Assembly (NCBI GenBank): GCA_900314525.1
Contig: OMVN01000017.1
Location: 1 to 50,524 of the forward strand
DNA from: an uncultured Eubacteriales bacterium
GTDB lineage: Bacteria > Bacillota > Clostridia > Lachnospirales > Lachnospiraceae
Direction of reading: 5' to 3'
Length of the DNA stretch: 50,524 nucleotides
The position numbers and the translations under genes were made by a program. The notes beneath the pieces were generated by a model that saw only the letters and a list, made by a program, of their open reading frames with translations, was not told the origin of the DNA and ran no database searches. Of this stretch, positions 14,439 to 23,520 are shown one piece after another (position 1 is the first letter of the stretch; every line of letters begins with the position of its first letter).

Positions 14439-16806
14439 ATTTTTCCTTTACTCTGTCGATTTTTTCAATCATTACCTGTGATAATAACATAGTATATGCA
14501 AAAGAGGCAATACCCTGGGTAATATCCATTGGCAGTCCAGCTGCATAATAAGAAACAAGGACAGCTCTGCTAAGTCTTACACGCGACATCAGAGCCGCAG
14601 CAGGATTCATTATTAGACCATATATTAGTATTGGTGCTAAAAGGCTGTAGAATGAAAGTAAAAACCTGCCTGAAATTGTATTATAAAATTTATTTTTTCT
14701 GAATCTAACAAACATTATTCCAGAAATAAATCCAGTTATCCCCATAGCAAACATCTGCCACGGTGTCCAGGGTCCCTGTCCGAATAACATATTTGATACT
14801 ATCATGGTAATCGCTCCAACAAGAAATCCCCCCTCCGGGCCTAAGCAGACTCCACATATTATTACTATAGTAAATACTGGTTTAAATTCAGGGAGCATAT
14901 AAAAAACCGCTCTGCTTGCAACACATATGGCACTTAATGCTGATATGAGCACAATCTGCCTTGTATCTTTGCCATTTTTCTCAAACATTATAAAAAATGG
15001 ACACATACATTCTAGTACAATCATAAGTGAAATAAATAAATACTTTTTGTCATCAATCAAGTACATTCCTGCAAAAATTGTCAAAGGTACTATAAGTACA
15101 ATAAAAACGAGTGACATAAATCCCAAAAAAGATATACTCTTACTATTGTGATTTATAATGTATTCAGGCTCTTTATTATTGATGTTTTTTTTTATGTATT
15201 TTCCTTTATCTCTAAGAAAACCTACTACGTCTTCCTTTGTAACTGCATTAATCAAAATATCTCCAGCAATTCTGTTTGAAATTGTGGTATAAAAATTATT
15301 ATTGGTAAAAAATTCTCTTGTGTTATTCCTTACAATAATATCCCCATTAAACATCAGCGCACACTCCAGTGTCCACTCACCGCAAAACTCTGTATCGTGA
15401 CTTACTATAACAATTGTTTTACCCGCTTCATTGAGTTTGTAAAGGAGTTTTCCAAACTCACTTTTAAATTCATTGTCCATTCCCTTTGTTGGCTCGTCAA
15501 ATAGAAGTAATTGGGCATCTGTTAATAGAATTTTTGCAAGTCCTGCCCTCTGTCTCTCTCCGCCTGATACGTCATAAATATTTCTGTCAAGTATATTCTC
15601 AATATTACAAAGCTTGATTACCTCATCAGTCTTATCCGATTTCATTTCTGCAAGTTCTTCATAAATTGTATTTTTTACAAATAGCATTTCCGGTTCCTGT
15701 GGCAGCATAGCAATTTTTACATCATTTCTGTTTACTATTTTACCACTATATTGTTTTTGGAGTCCTGCAATTACAGATAGTAATGTACTTTTTCCAGTAC
15801 CATTTCCTCCTAAAATTCCAAGTATGGTTCCATCTTTAATATCGAGGTTTACACCTTCTAGCACATCTCTTGATTTTCTATCATACCTGTAGTAAATATC
15901 TTTTACCTTTATCAGGATATCTTCTTTCTCATCACTGGTTTTCTCGTCATATACATAATATTTATCAGTTACATTCTCATTGCATTTTAAAAACCAGTTT
16001 CTTCCATCCCTAACTGTGAGTGGACAAAAACTATTCTCATAACCAGACTCAATGTAAATCTGTGAGGGAATTGGCATAGATTTTATTAGAGAATTATTAT
16101 CACTCTTCAATTTCAGACAGACATTTTCCGGATTATCATCAATAATTATATTCCCCTTTTCCATTACAATAACTCTGCTGCTATATGGAAGTATCTCATC
16201 TAATCTGTGTTCTGCGATAATAATAGTAACCCCGAGATTTCTATTTATTTTTAATAACATATTTATAAAATCTTCTGCTGCTATTGGATCTAACTGACTT
16301 GTAGGTTCATCAAGGACTATTACCTCAGGCTTCATTGTCATAATTGAAGCAAGTACCAGAAGCTGTTTTTGTCCTCCTGACAACTCAGAAATGTTTTTAT
16401 CAAACATAGACTGCATTCCAAAAAATGATGCCATTTCTGCAACTCTTAATCTTATTTCATGAGAATCAGTGCCCAGGCTTTCAAGGCCAAATGCAAGTTC
16501 ATGAAACACTTTATCTGTTACTATCTGATTCTCCGGATTTTGTGATACAAATCCAATTCTGGATGTCTGTATATATTTATCAGTTTCTGACAAAGCTTTA
16601 CCTTGAAACAAAATATCCCCTGTTTTTTCACCATAAGGACTTATAGCAGTCTTTAAATGTCTGAGAAGTGTGGTTTTTCCACATCCTGATTTACCACACA
16701 CTGTTATAAATTCTCCCTGTTCAATATTTAGATTTATATTATTCAGTACTGGTTCATTCCCCAGATTATATCTGAAACTTAAGTTTTTTATCTCTAATAT
16801 ATTCAT
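14428..16806 (-). CDS. single-chain ECF transporter: ATPase-ATPase-S component, predicted cobalamin uptake
   Basis: A 792-residue fusion. ATPase 1 (about 1-245) has Walker A GKSGCGKTT, signature LSGGQKQ and Walker B VIVLDEPTSQLD. ATPase 2 (about 295-515) has GGNGTGKST, VSGGERQ and LLLFDEPTKGMD. Both nucleotide sites look intact. The last ~230 residues hold about six membrane helices with the ECF S-component look: GGFLVGAITMIVSNMLFGQGPWTPWQMFAMG. ECF importers take up vitamins using an S component, a T component and two ATPases; here three of the four parts are one chain, and the T component is the upstream gene. Specificity for cobalamin is inferred from the riboswitch and DUF4430 neighbours, not from the S domain itself. 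The ATG overlaps the upstream stop as ATGA, suggesting translational coupling. Confidence 0.85.
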   Translation of the reverse strand: MNILEIKNLSFRYNLGNEPVLNNINLNIEQGEFITVCGKSGCGKTTLLRHLKTAISPYGEKTGDILFQGKALSETDKYIQTSRIGFVSQNPENQIVTDKVFHELAFGLESLGTDSHEIRLRVAEMASFFGMQSMFDKNISELSGGQKQLLVLASIMTMKPEVIVLDEPTSQLDPIAAEDFINMLLKINRNLGVTIIIAEHRLDEILPYSSRVIVMEKGNIIIDDNPENVCLKLKSDNNSLIKSMPIPSQIYIESGYENSFCPLTVRDGRNWFLKCNENVTDKYYVYDEKTSDEKEDILIKVKDIYYRYDRKSRDVLEGVNLDIKDGTILGILGGNGTGKSTLLSVIAGLQKQYSGKIVNRNDVKIAMLPQEPEMLFVKNTIYEELAEMKSDKTDEVIKLCNIENILDRNIYDVSGGERQRAGLAKILLTDAQLLLFDEPTKGMDNEFKSEFGKLLYKLNEAGKTIVIVSHDTEFCGEWTLECALMFNGDIIVRNNTREFFTNNNFYTTISNRIAGDILINAVTKEDVVGFLRDKGKYIKKNINNKEPEYIINHNSKSISFLGFMSLVFIVLIVPLTIFAGMYLIDDKKYLFISLMIVLECMCPFFIMFEKNGKDTRQIVLISALSAICVASRAVFYMLPEFKPVFTIVIICGVCLGPEGGFLVGAITMIVSNMLFGQGPWTPWQMFAMGITGFISGIMFVRFRKNKFYNTISGRFLLSFYSLLAPILIYGLIMNPAAALMSRVRLSRAVLVSYYAAGLPMDITQGIASFAYTMLLSQVMIEKIDRVKEKYGL

Positions 16807-17693
16807 TTATTTTTATCCTCAGGTTTGTTTTTAAATTTAATTCTGAATTTCAATTCTATTATAAGCGGGATTATACATAATATAAAAAATACTACATAAG
16901 TTATACACATAAAAACACCAAATAAGTCATCGGAAAAAGAAGGATAGTATCTGTATTCTAATTTTTCATTCATTGCTCCCCATACTATTATTACAATTGA
17001 TATTAACATGTAAACAAAAGGTCCCATATCTCTGCTGGTAAATTTATACAGACTAAAAGATGTTCTTCCTCTTAGTCCATATCCCCTGTCTTTCATGGAG
17101 TCTGATGTCTCTATAGAATTTTCCAAAGACCAGGAAATCATTGCTGATAATATTCCTGCAAAATTTTTTATTCTGGGAAAATATCTTCTCTTTCCACACT
17201 TTAACTGATTATCTCTGTATTTTTTTAATTCACGAAATCTCTTCGAAAATCTGTCAACATATCTGATTGTCATTGATAATACCAGACTAAAAGATGGCAT
17301 TATTCTACCAAACAGATAAAGAAACTTATCACTGGTAATGACTTCATTATAACACTGAAACCACTGGATTACTGCCATAAACAATAATGCCATAAATATT
17401 CCAAATATAATAGCCTCTTTTGTCACCGGATTTCCAATCCTGTTATAAAATAAAATTGTCACACCCTGATGATTAAACAATGGATTCGTTATACCAATAA
17501 GTATGGCAATTATCATAACATATCTTATTGATTTAAGAGTTTTTCTTACTCCTTTTAAACTAATCAGATAGAAAAGCGAGCACACAAAACTAATTACTAT
17601 AAATGCTGGATGATACATGAAAATACTAATAATCAGAATTGCTGTGAAATACATAAAATTGACAATGGGATGGTATTCCCTGAAATGATTCAT
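16803..17693 (-). CDS. ECF transporter T component (EcfT/CbiQ family)
   Basis: About 296 residues with five to six predicted membrane helices. The N-terminus YHPIVNFMYF is typical of the family. The long cytoplasmic coupling helices contain SMKDRGYGLRGRTSF near residue 220, the conserved Arg-Gly coupling motif that contacts the ATPases. Its partner ATPases and S component are fused in the next gene, with which it shares an ATGA overlap. A longer frame begins at a GTG (17720). The ATG at 17693 is better: it starts one base after the upstream stop, has GGAAGGA ahead and matches the family N-terminus. Together with the next gene it would complete an importer. Confidence 0.87.
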   Translation of the reverse strand: MNHFREYHPIVNFMYFTAILIISIFMYHPAFIVISFVCSLFYLISLKGVRKTLKSIRYVMIIAILIGITNPLFNHQGVTILFYNRIGNPVTKEAIIFGIFMALLFMAVIQWFQCYNEVITSDKFLYLFGRIMPSFSLVLSMTIRYVDRFSKRFRELKKYRDNQLKCGKRRYFPRIKNFAGILSAMISWSLENSIETSDSMKDRGYGLRGRTSFSLYKFTSRDMGPFVYMLISIVIIVWGAMNEKLEYRYYPSFSDDLFGVFMCITYVVFFILCIIPLIIELKFRIKFKNKPEDKNK

Positions 17694-17694
17694 T

Positions 17695-18669
17695 CTAACT
17701 AATATCCTTCCCAAGGTCACATGTATACTCCCATTTAATTACATCGCCTTTATTTACTTTAATCTCTGAACTTCCATAGTTATAAAATTTCCCATTTACG
17801 CTATACATCCAGCCAGACAGACTTCCACAGTCAAACTCATATATATTTTCTATGCCCTCTACATAATTACTTCCGTATAAAGGTGTATAAGAAAATTCCA
17901 TTGGAATCTTCTGATTCATGCAAACTTTTTTCAGTACATCAAACACAGTATCTCCTTCATTGTATTCGTATTTTGTAGACTTCAAAATATAACCATCAGA
18001 TGGAACAATATCCTTTTTCTCCTTCTTAAGAGCACCCATATTGTTTAGAATTGTCCTGCAGGAAATTGATATTGTACATTCATTTGCCACGGACTGACTA
18101 GTCCCTGTATTTCTGCCATCACTATTTGAAGATCCTTGATTATTTACCCCACCAGTCCCTGATGTATTTCCTGTATTTTTATTTTCTATAACTTCTGATC
18201 CGCTATTTTCCGAATTATTACCTGCATCATTTCCAGTAATCTGAGTATTTCCCTTATCTACAAAACTGCTTTGTTGTGTTATATTCCCTTCGGTATCATC
18301 TTTTGTGCTGTATATTACACTATCTTTATCACTGGTATCATTTAACTCTGTTAAATCAGAATCATCAGAAGATGACATGTTTTGAACTGTTTCCTCTGTT
18401 GAAGCATTGCCATCTTCAGGATTTTCTGTTGTCTGTTGTTCATTTACTGATGTTTCTTCCTGTGTAGTTTCTGATAATGTTATGTTCTCACTTAGAATGA
18501 CATCCTTAGACTTAGCTGATGTTGTATTTTCTATATCATGTAATTTTTTCGATTTATTCTTACTTAGTGGTTCACCTGCAAAAAAGGCTATACATAAAAT
18601 CACTAATACTGTTAGAACAGCTGCTATTCTCTTTTTATTTTTCAATATTAATTCCTTTATTTTATCCAT
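17695..18669 (-). CDS. membrane-tethered DUF4430 (transcobalamin-like) corrinoid-binding candidate
   Basis: A 324-residue protein with an N-terminal membrane helix (about 13-31, RIAAVLTVLVILCIAFFAG) and no lipobox Cys, so it is a single-pass anchor or signal. A Ser/Thr/Asn/Asp/Glu-rich linker follows, to about residue 200, and then a C-terminal DUF4430 domain (about 205-324). DUF4430 (Pfam PF14478) is related to the C-terminal beta domain of transcobalamin and intrinsic factor. Visible here: GDTVFDVLKKVC, the hallmark SGWMYSVNG near 285, and GDVIKWEYTCDLG at the end. The long flexible linker would let the domain reach through the wall toward the importer. It lies between the wall-anchored DUF4430 protein and the T component, so a relay role is proposed. 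Good ribosome site AAGAGG. Confidence 0.82.
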   Translation of the reverse strand: MDKIKELILKNKKRIAAVLTVLVILCIAFFAGEPLSKNKSKKLHDIENTTSAKSKDVILSENITLSETTQEETSVNEQQTTENPEDGNASTEETVQNMSSSDDSDLTELNDTSDKDSVIYSTKDDTEGNITQQSSFVDKGNTQITGNDAGNNSENSGSEVIENKNTGNTSGTGGVNNQGSSNSDGRNTGTSQSVANECTISISCRTILNNMGALKKEKKDIVPSDGYILKSTKYEYNEGDTVFDVLKKVCMNQKIPMEFSYTPLYGSNYVEGIENIYEFDCGSLSGWMYSVNGKFYNYGSSEIKVNKGDVIKWEYTCDLGKDIS

Positions 18670-18702
18670 TTCTTACCTCTTTTTCATGAACATAGTTAAA
18701 AT

Positions 18703-18729
18703 TTCACCGCCAGCATTGCCAGCGGTGAA
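18703..18729 (-). other. intercistronic hairpin in the cobalamin operon
   Basis: A perfect 8-bp stem TTCACCGC/GCGGTGAA, extendable inward with wobble pairs, lies just after the stop of the giant surface protein and before the DUF4430 gene. It is followed on the minus strand only by ATTTTAACT, so termination would be weak. It could set a high ratio of surface protein to transporter. Confidence 0.5.
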
Positions 18730-18735
18730 TGTATT

Positions 18736-21700
18736 TTATCTTATTGTTTCTTTTTTCTTCAAAATCACTATAACAGCTGCTGCCACAACAAATAATAACA
18801 TATATTCAATGTAATTGTCATCACCTGTTTTTGGAGTTTTACCTGTCTCAGCCTTTAACTGATTATTATCTGACTGTAAAGCCTCTCCCTGTGATGTTTC
18901 TGTTTCAGCATTATTTCCTGAGACTATCTGAGCTGTAATTGCTTTACCTGTGTCTTGTGGCATAAAATTGATAACTGGATCTGTATTAGATTGATCATCT
19001 GATGGTATCAAACCATTATTATTGTTTTCAATATCATTATCATTATTATTTTCATTTTCTGTGTTACCTGAATTGTATTCTATAACAGTATTATCTACAT
19101 CTTCCATATCATATAATCTGCTCTCCTCATTACAGAATCTGTAATATGATACCATTGCTAAATATGCCTGTTCTGTAGACATCTGATTAGCCGTTGCTTT
19201 CATTCTTGCCCCACTAATTCTCTCATGATAGAATCCGCCATTACCTGCATAGAAATTAAGTAAAGCAGAATATACAGATGTTCCATTCTTTATAAATCTC
19301 TCATCTGCTGAAGGATTAATATTATTTGATGTAAGTGAAATTACTACCTGTGCAGTTGATTCTGCATTTGCAGTTCCATTCTCACCAAAGCTACCATCAT
19401 CATTCTGTACATTTGATAAATATTCAACCCCTGAATTTATAACTTCTGCATATTCTTCATAAGGTGCAAGTGCCTGAATTGCCATTGCTGTTATATCAAT
19501 ACTTGGTGACTCACCATCAAGAGTAAATGAGCCATTTTCCATTCTTGCAGAAAGAATATTATTTATAAGAATTTCTCTTGTTGTTTTATTTTCAGTCGAA
19601 TCGTTTTCTGGAACATTATAGTTTCTTGTATCTAACGCAATCAGTGCAAAAATCGAGCCATTAACTCCCTGGTTTGAAACATAATCAACATCTGCTAAAG
19701 GATTAAGAAGATTATTTCCATTTACCTTCTGAGCATCAACTCCAAGTGATGAAAGAGCAATTATCGCTCTTGAGTTTTCTGTTGATTTTCTGTTACTTAG
19801 TTTTTCAGAACCCACAGTTTGTATATATTCACATAGATTTTTATAATATCCGTTCTTGAACTCATCACTTATTTTGCCTGCTCTTGCAAGACCTGTTATA
19901 ATCCATTCACCTCCTACAGATGAAACTAAAGGTGTTTCCCCATCTAAAAGTGCATTTGTAGTCTCCTCAAAAATATTCTGTGATTTTTCAGTAACTTCTG
20001 CTTTTAAATGAAGTATATATATTACAGGTGCTTTTTCTCCATTCTGCACTAATACTCTTACTGTTTTTTCACTTCCATTCAGATTAATAACCACATTGCC
20101 ATCGGCAGCAATCTTTTGATTATTTACATATATATTATCTTCAGAATCTGCACCTCTTAGACTGATAGTGAACTCTTTTGAGTCATTTAACGAAACATCG
20201 TAAGTACTCTTGTCATTTTCTATGGCAACTTCATTTTCATTACCAGAATTATCTGAGATTATAACACTTTCTATATCATTTGTAATTGATACATCATTTC
20301 CTGATTTTGTAGTTCTTACAACGTATCCAACCTCTGTTGATTTTTCTCCAAATGCTCCAGCCCATATATTTGAAGCTGTAGAAACCTTTATGTAATGGAT
20401 TCCATTAGGTAATTCCGCTGGATTTCCATTTTCATCTACTGCAAGACTTAAATCAAATCCATTAGAAGCTTTTCTTCCATCATAAGGATTTACATCTGCT
20501 CCGATTTTTCCGTTACTACATACATCACTGTATCCAAAGGATGGATATGTTGCAAATGCTGATGTTGTGTCATTTCCATAAAGTGATCCATCCTTCGCTT
20601 TAAGAAGAGATGCATTAATTGTTATTTCGTCGTTTCCTGCAAGTTTATTCATGTAATAAACTGATGCCTGTGGCCATAAACCTGATTTAGTTTTTCCATC
20701 ATTTGAACCACCCTGATTATCTGTCCATGCAGTTTTACCATCTGCTGTTTTAGTATAAGTAATCTGATAATTATTTATAGAAGCATCTTCATAGTACTCC
20801 GATCCTGCAATCTGATACCATGTATTTCCATCTTCAGAAACATATACAGTACCTGGTTCTGCAAAGCTTTCGCTTCCCATTGAATTTCCATATACATAGA
20901 AATCAACACCATACATATTTTCAGGATCGTTTATGATTGGATTATCATAATAATATGTAATGTATCCTCCAAAGTTACCAAGTGATGTTATATTTCCAGC
21001 CAATGTACCAAGTGGATTATTTCCGTATGGTGCTCTATCAGTATACTGACTATTTAAGCACAGATAATCAACAACTTTATCTGGTACATCATAGGCACTT
21101 TTTCTTATTATTTTAAATGAATAGTTATTTTCTACACCGTTATTTTTTATGTTTACTACATTCTTACCAGTTTTTAAATCTATGCTATACTGGTTATTGT
21201 TGTTGTCAAGAGCATTATTATCAAATGTAACCGATGCTCCTTCAGATGTTTTAAACCCTAAAGTTGGGAGTTCATCTTCATGACCTACTACAATTTCGTA
21301 ATCATATTTGTTTTTATCAAATTCAGGATAAATATCACCTGTGTTTAAATTCGCACTTTCAATCTGTGCAGAAGCAATATCTGATGTAGACTTTATTACG
21401 TTTAATGTATAAAAAGTTCCATTTTCTGAAGCATTGTCAAATCCATTTTTTGTATACTCATCATCTGAAACTGTGCAAATATTAATCTTGACACTGTCTT
21501 TGCCATTAAAGCTTATCTCTTCAGTCTGCTGTCCGCTGGCTACTTCTTTAGCTTCTTCTGACTCTGCGTTATATCTTATATGAACATAATTTGTCTTTCC
21601 CTTAAGAGTGAGAGTAAACTTATCTGCATCTTCAAAAAGATATGTCTCAAAATTATTTTCATCAATTTTGTTTACTGTTCCCTCTTTAATTCCATTGACA

Positions 21701-22911
21701 GCTGTAGGATACAACTCTCTGCCTGACGGACTGATTGCAACACCATTATTTGTATTTAATTGATTACTTGTATCATATGGTCTGTTAATATTTAAAGTAT
21801 ATACTTTTTCATTATTTCTATTGTTTAAATCATATATTTTTATTTCTACTTTATTCTGTCCAAATGCCAGTGATTTGATATTTGTATTCTTTCCGCTTAA
21901 AACAGGGATAGTATTATCATTTCCATCGCTGTCCTTATAACATAATTCAGCACCATATTTTGTATCATCAAATTTTGTCTGGGAATTTATCATTACTGCT
22001 GATGTAGAATATGCTTTTATATCTATATTATATTCTGTTTTTGACTTATCAAAGCCATCCCATCCGTTTACTGCAAATGAGGAGATGTTAAAATTATCAA
22101 AATCAGGATTTGAAACTTCATCTTTTGCAATAGTTACAGTATAAACTGATTCATTCTGTCCATAGTTCATTGTTGGCCAACTTGAATTACCAACTCCAAC
22201 GTAAATCTTATCACCAGGCTGAATATCAACATACTGAGATCTCTTTATTCCAGGATTTTCTGGCTTGTATTCATTTTTATAAATTCTAGCCTGAAAATTT
22301 CTATTTACTGCAGATGGAGTAACTTTTATCTTATCAACATCACTTCCTACAGTTAATGTATAGTTCTTTACACCTGAGCTAAATGTTTCACTAAGTACCC
22401 CATCAGAAAATGTGAGATTACTTAATGATGTATCATTTTTGTCCCACATACTTCCAATATCTGCACCCCATGCACATGAGTATTCAATACATATTTCATC
22501 ACCATCACTAAGTGAACCATCTGCGGTTTTAAACTGAGTTCCTGCTGCATTAAGCATCCAGTCATTCAGACTTATATTAAATCCGCTCATGCTTCCTCCG
22601 TCCATTTCATTCAAGCCATTTATCTCTGTCACATAGCCAGTATCCGCTCCTGTAATAGAATACCCGCTTGACTTAACGGCATCCGAAATAGATGAAAGAA
22701 CGTTAGACTCACTGTTTAAACTTACTTCTTTATCTAAAAGTAATCCATCCCATTTCGCACCATCTTCTGTCTTAAAAGTATTATTTCTAACAATTACTCT
22801 TACTGTACCATAAGTAATTTCAGTCTCTGCAAATGTTATTCCCTGGAAATTTAAAAATACCAATGTAAACATCAGCAGAAACGATATCACTTTTTTAAAT
22901 TTTGTCTTCAC
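18736..22911 (-). CDS. giant wall-anchored protein with DUF4430 and alpha/alpha-barrel domains (intrinsic-factor-like)
   Basis: 1391 residues. A signal peptide (1-28) is followed by DUF4430 (about 30-155: SGFNISLNDWMLNAAG, DEICIEYSCAWG) and several cadherin-like beta-sandwich or Ig-like segments (about 160-620, e.g. LSNLTFSDGVLSETFSSGVKN). A beta-rich surface domain (about 625-860; YGVDFYVYGNSMGSESFAEP) and another Ig-like segment (about 885-980) come next. The alpha/alpha-toroid like terpenoid cyclases and the alpha domain of intrinsic factor spans about 1000-1265 (QNDDGSFGENG, ESTAQVVISLTSN, GNGGFYH). An Asn/Asp-rich linker and a sorting signal end it: TPKTGDD, a hydrophobic helix and KKK. 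TPKTG is a variant of LPXTG. Start is GTG with GGAGG 9 bases upstream, overlapping the small gene before it by 17 bases. Corrinoid binding is inferred from domains plus the riboswitch. Confidence 0.83.
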   Translation of the reverse strand: MKTKFKKVISFLLMFTLVFLNFQGITFAETEITYGTVRVIVRNNTFKTEDGAKWDGLLLDKEVSLNSESNVLSSISDAVKSSGYSITGADTGYVTEINGLNEMDGGSMSGFNISLNDWMLNAAGTQFKTADGSLSDGDEICIEYSCAWGADIGSMWDKNDTSLSNLTFSDGVLSETFSSGVKNYTLTVGSDVDKIKVTPSAVNRNFQARIYKNEYKPENPGIKRSQYVDIQPGDKIYVGVGNSSWPTMNYGQNESVYTVTIAKDEVSNPDFDNFNISSFAVNGWDGFDKSKTEYNIDIKAYSTSAVMINSQTKFDDTKYGAELCYKDSDGNDNTIPVLSGKNTNIKSLAFGQNKVEIKIYDLNNRNNEKVYTLNINRPYDTSNQLNTNNGVAISPSGRELYPTAVNGIKEGTVNKIDENNFETYLFEDADKFTLTLKGKTNYVHIRYNAESEEAKEVASGQQTEEISFNGKDSVKINICTVSDDEYTKNGFDNASENGTFYTLNVIKSTSDIASAQIESANLNTGDIYPEFDKNKYDYEIVVGHEDELPTLGFKTSEGASVTFDNNALDNNNNQYSIDLKTGKNVVNIKNNGVENNYSFKIIRKSAYDVPDKVVDYLCLNSQYTDRAPYGNNPLGTLAGNITSLGNFGGYITYYYDNPIINDPENMYGVDFYVYGNSMGSESFAEPGTVYVSEDGNTWYQIAGSEYYEDASINNYQITYTKTADGKTAWTDNQGGSNDGKTKSGLWPQASVYYMNKLAGNDEITINASLLKAKDGSLYGNDTTSAFATYPSFGYSDVCSNGKIGADVNPYDGRKASNGFDLSLAVDENGNPAELPNGIHYIKVSTASNIWAGAFGEKSTEVGYVVRTTKSGNDVSITNDIESVIISDNSGNENEVAIENDKSTYDVSLNDSKEFTISLRGADSEDNIYVNNQKIAADGNVVINLNGSEKTVRVLVQNGEKAPVIYILHLKAEVTEKSQNIFEETTNALLDGETPLVSSVGGEWIITGLARAGKISDEFKNGYYKNLCEYIQTVGSEKLSNRKSTENSRAIIALSSLGVDAQKVNGNNLLNPLADVDYVSNQGVNGSIFALIALDTRNYNVPENDSTENKTTREILINNILSARMENGSFTLDGESPSIDITAMAIQALAPYEEYAEVINSGVEYLSNVQNDDGSFGENGTANAESTAQVVISLTSNNINPSADERFIKNGTSVYSALLNFYAGNGGFYHERISGARMKATANQMSTEQAYLAMVSYYRFCNEESRLYDMEDVDNTVIEYNSGNTENENNNDNDIENNNNGLIPSDDQSNTDPVINFMPQDTGKAITAQIVSGNNAETETSQGEALQSDNNQLKAETGKTPKTGDDNYIEYMLLFVVAAAVIVILKKKETIR

Positions 22912-23164
22912 TTTTTTTGTCCTCCTTGTATTTTTTTCTTAGTCTCTCCCTTTTTAGCCTGTTCCTTTCCCTCTTGTCAGTCTCAGGTCCCGATTTTAAT
23001 AAAGCCGCTTCTAAAGCTCTTGGCCATGGTCCAAGTTTCTGCTTTATAAAGCACACGTCATCAGAATTAAAATCCTCTTTCTTAGGGAGTCTTGAATAAT
23101 TAAGCTCTCTGCTTTTATTCTGCAACAATTCAATTGCCCTCTGTCTCTTCAAATCTTTCTCCAT
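22895..23164 (-). CDS. small protein with a homing-endonuclease-associated-repeat-like domain
   Basis: An 89-residue, very basic protein and the first gene after the cobalamin riboswitch. Residues ~20-50 (SRLPKKEDFNSDDVCFIKQK, then a G-W/P-ALEAA segment) match the pattern of the homing endonuclease associated repeat (HNH_repeat, PF18780), a short helical DNA-binding module. The rest is charged, with a Lys/Arg/Glu-rich helical tail (RERNRLKRERLRKKYKE). There is no nuclease motif. The longer frame from 23200 is less likely because GGAGAAGGA lies 6-7 bases before the ATG at 23164. The stop overlaps the start of the giant surface gene by 17 bases, implying coupling. Role unknown; autoregulation of the operon or DNA binding unrelated to B12 are both open. 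Confidence 0.68.
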   Translation of the reverse strand: MEKDLKRQRAIELLQNKSRELNYSRLPKKEDFNSDDVCFIKQKLGPWPRALEAALLKSGPETDKRERNRLKRERLRKKYKEDKKSEDKI

Positions 23165-23210
23165 GATATATCCTTCTCCAAAACTATCATTAGTACACAT
23201 AAATACAAAA

Positions 23211-23377
23211 ATGCACTTGGCTCATCGTTTGCTGTATGCAAGCATTCGTTCTCACTTGGCTCATCGTTTGCACTTACAAACTCACTTCATCAGCTCGAAT
23301 AAATTCTCGCTGATGTACGTTCGCCAAATGAGAACCTGTATGCAAGCATCCGTTCTCACTTGGCTCATCGTTTGCAC
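23211..23377. repeat. dispersed direct and inverted repeats between riboswitch and first gene
   Basis: Two 40-base direct copies (23234-23273 and 23338-23377) differ at one base. A partial third copy of the CACTTGGCTCATCGTTTGC core starts near 23213. An inverted partial copy, GCCAAATGAGAAC (23323-23335), faces GTTCTCACTTGGC (23353-23365) and could form a hairpin. The 64 bases between the full copies are unrelated. The block is more GC-rich than its surroundings and sits inside the 5' untranslated region. It looks like a small interspersed repeat family, but origin is unknown. Confidence 0.8.
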
Positions 23378-23407
23378 AAAAAAACAGTTGTGCAAAATGC
23401 ACAACTG
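23378..23407 (-). terminator. riboswitch-controlled intrinsic terminator
   Basis: Minus strand: perfect 10-bp stem CAGTTGTGCA/TGCACAACTG with a 3-base loop (23385-23407) followed by seven T (23378-23384). The 5' arm plus flanking AATT (23399-23411) can instead pair with an upstream segment (23480-23492) at 12 of 13 positions, giving an antiterminator. This is the expression platform of the cobalamin riboswitch. Confidence 0.85.
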
Positions 23408-23520
23408 AATTAAAACCCTGCGTATAAATGCAGCGTCACTATATTATGACTTATGAATCCCAAAGTCTGATATTTTTATAATTCGGTTGTGCTCTCTTCT
23501 CGTCCAAAAAAGCCAAATCT

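Noticed and set aside
23211-23377. Possible CRISPR remnant in the B12 leader
   Set aside because: Only two full copies with a 64-base gap, an additional inverted piece and no cas gene; this does not fit an array.
23163-23408. 81-residue plus-strand frame through the repeat block and terminator
   Set aside because: It is antisense to the riboswitch leader, built from the repeat words, and has no convincing ribosome site.
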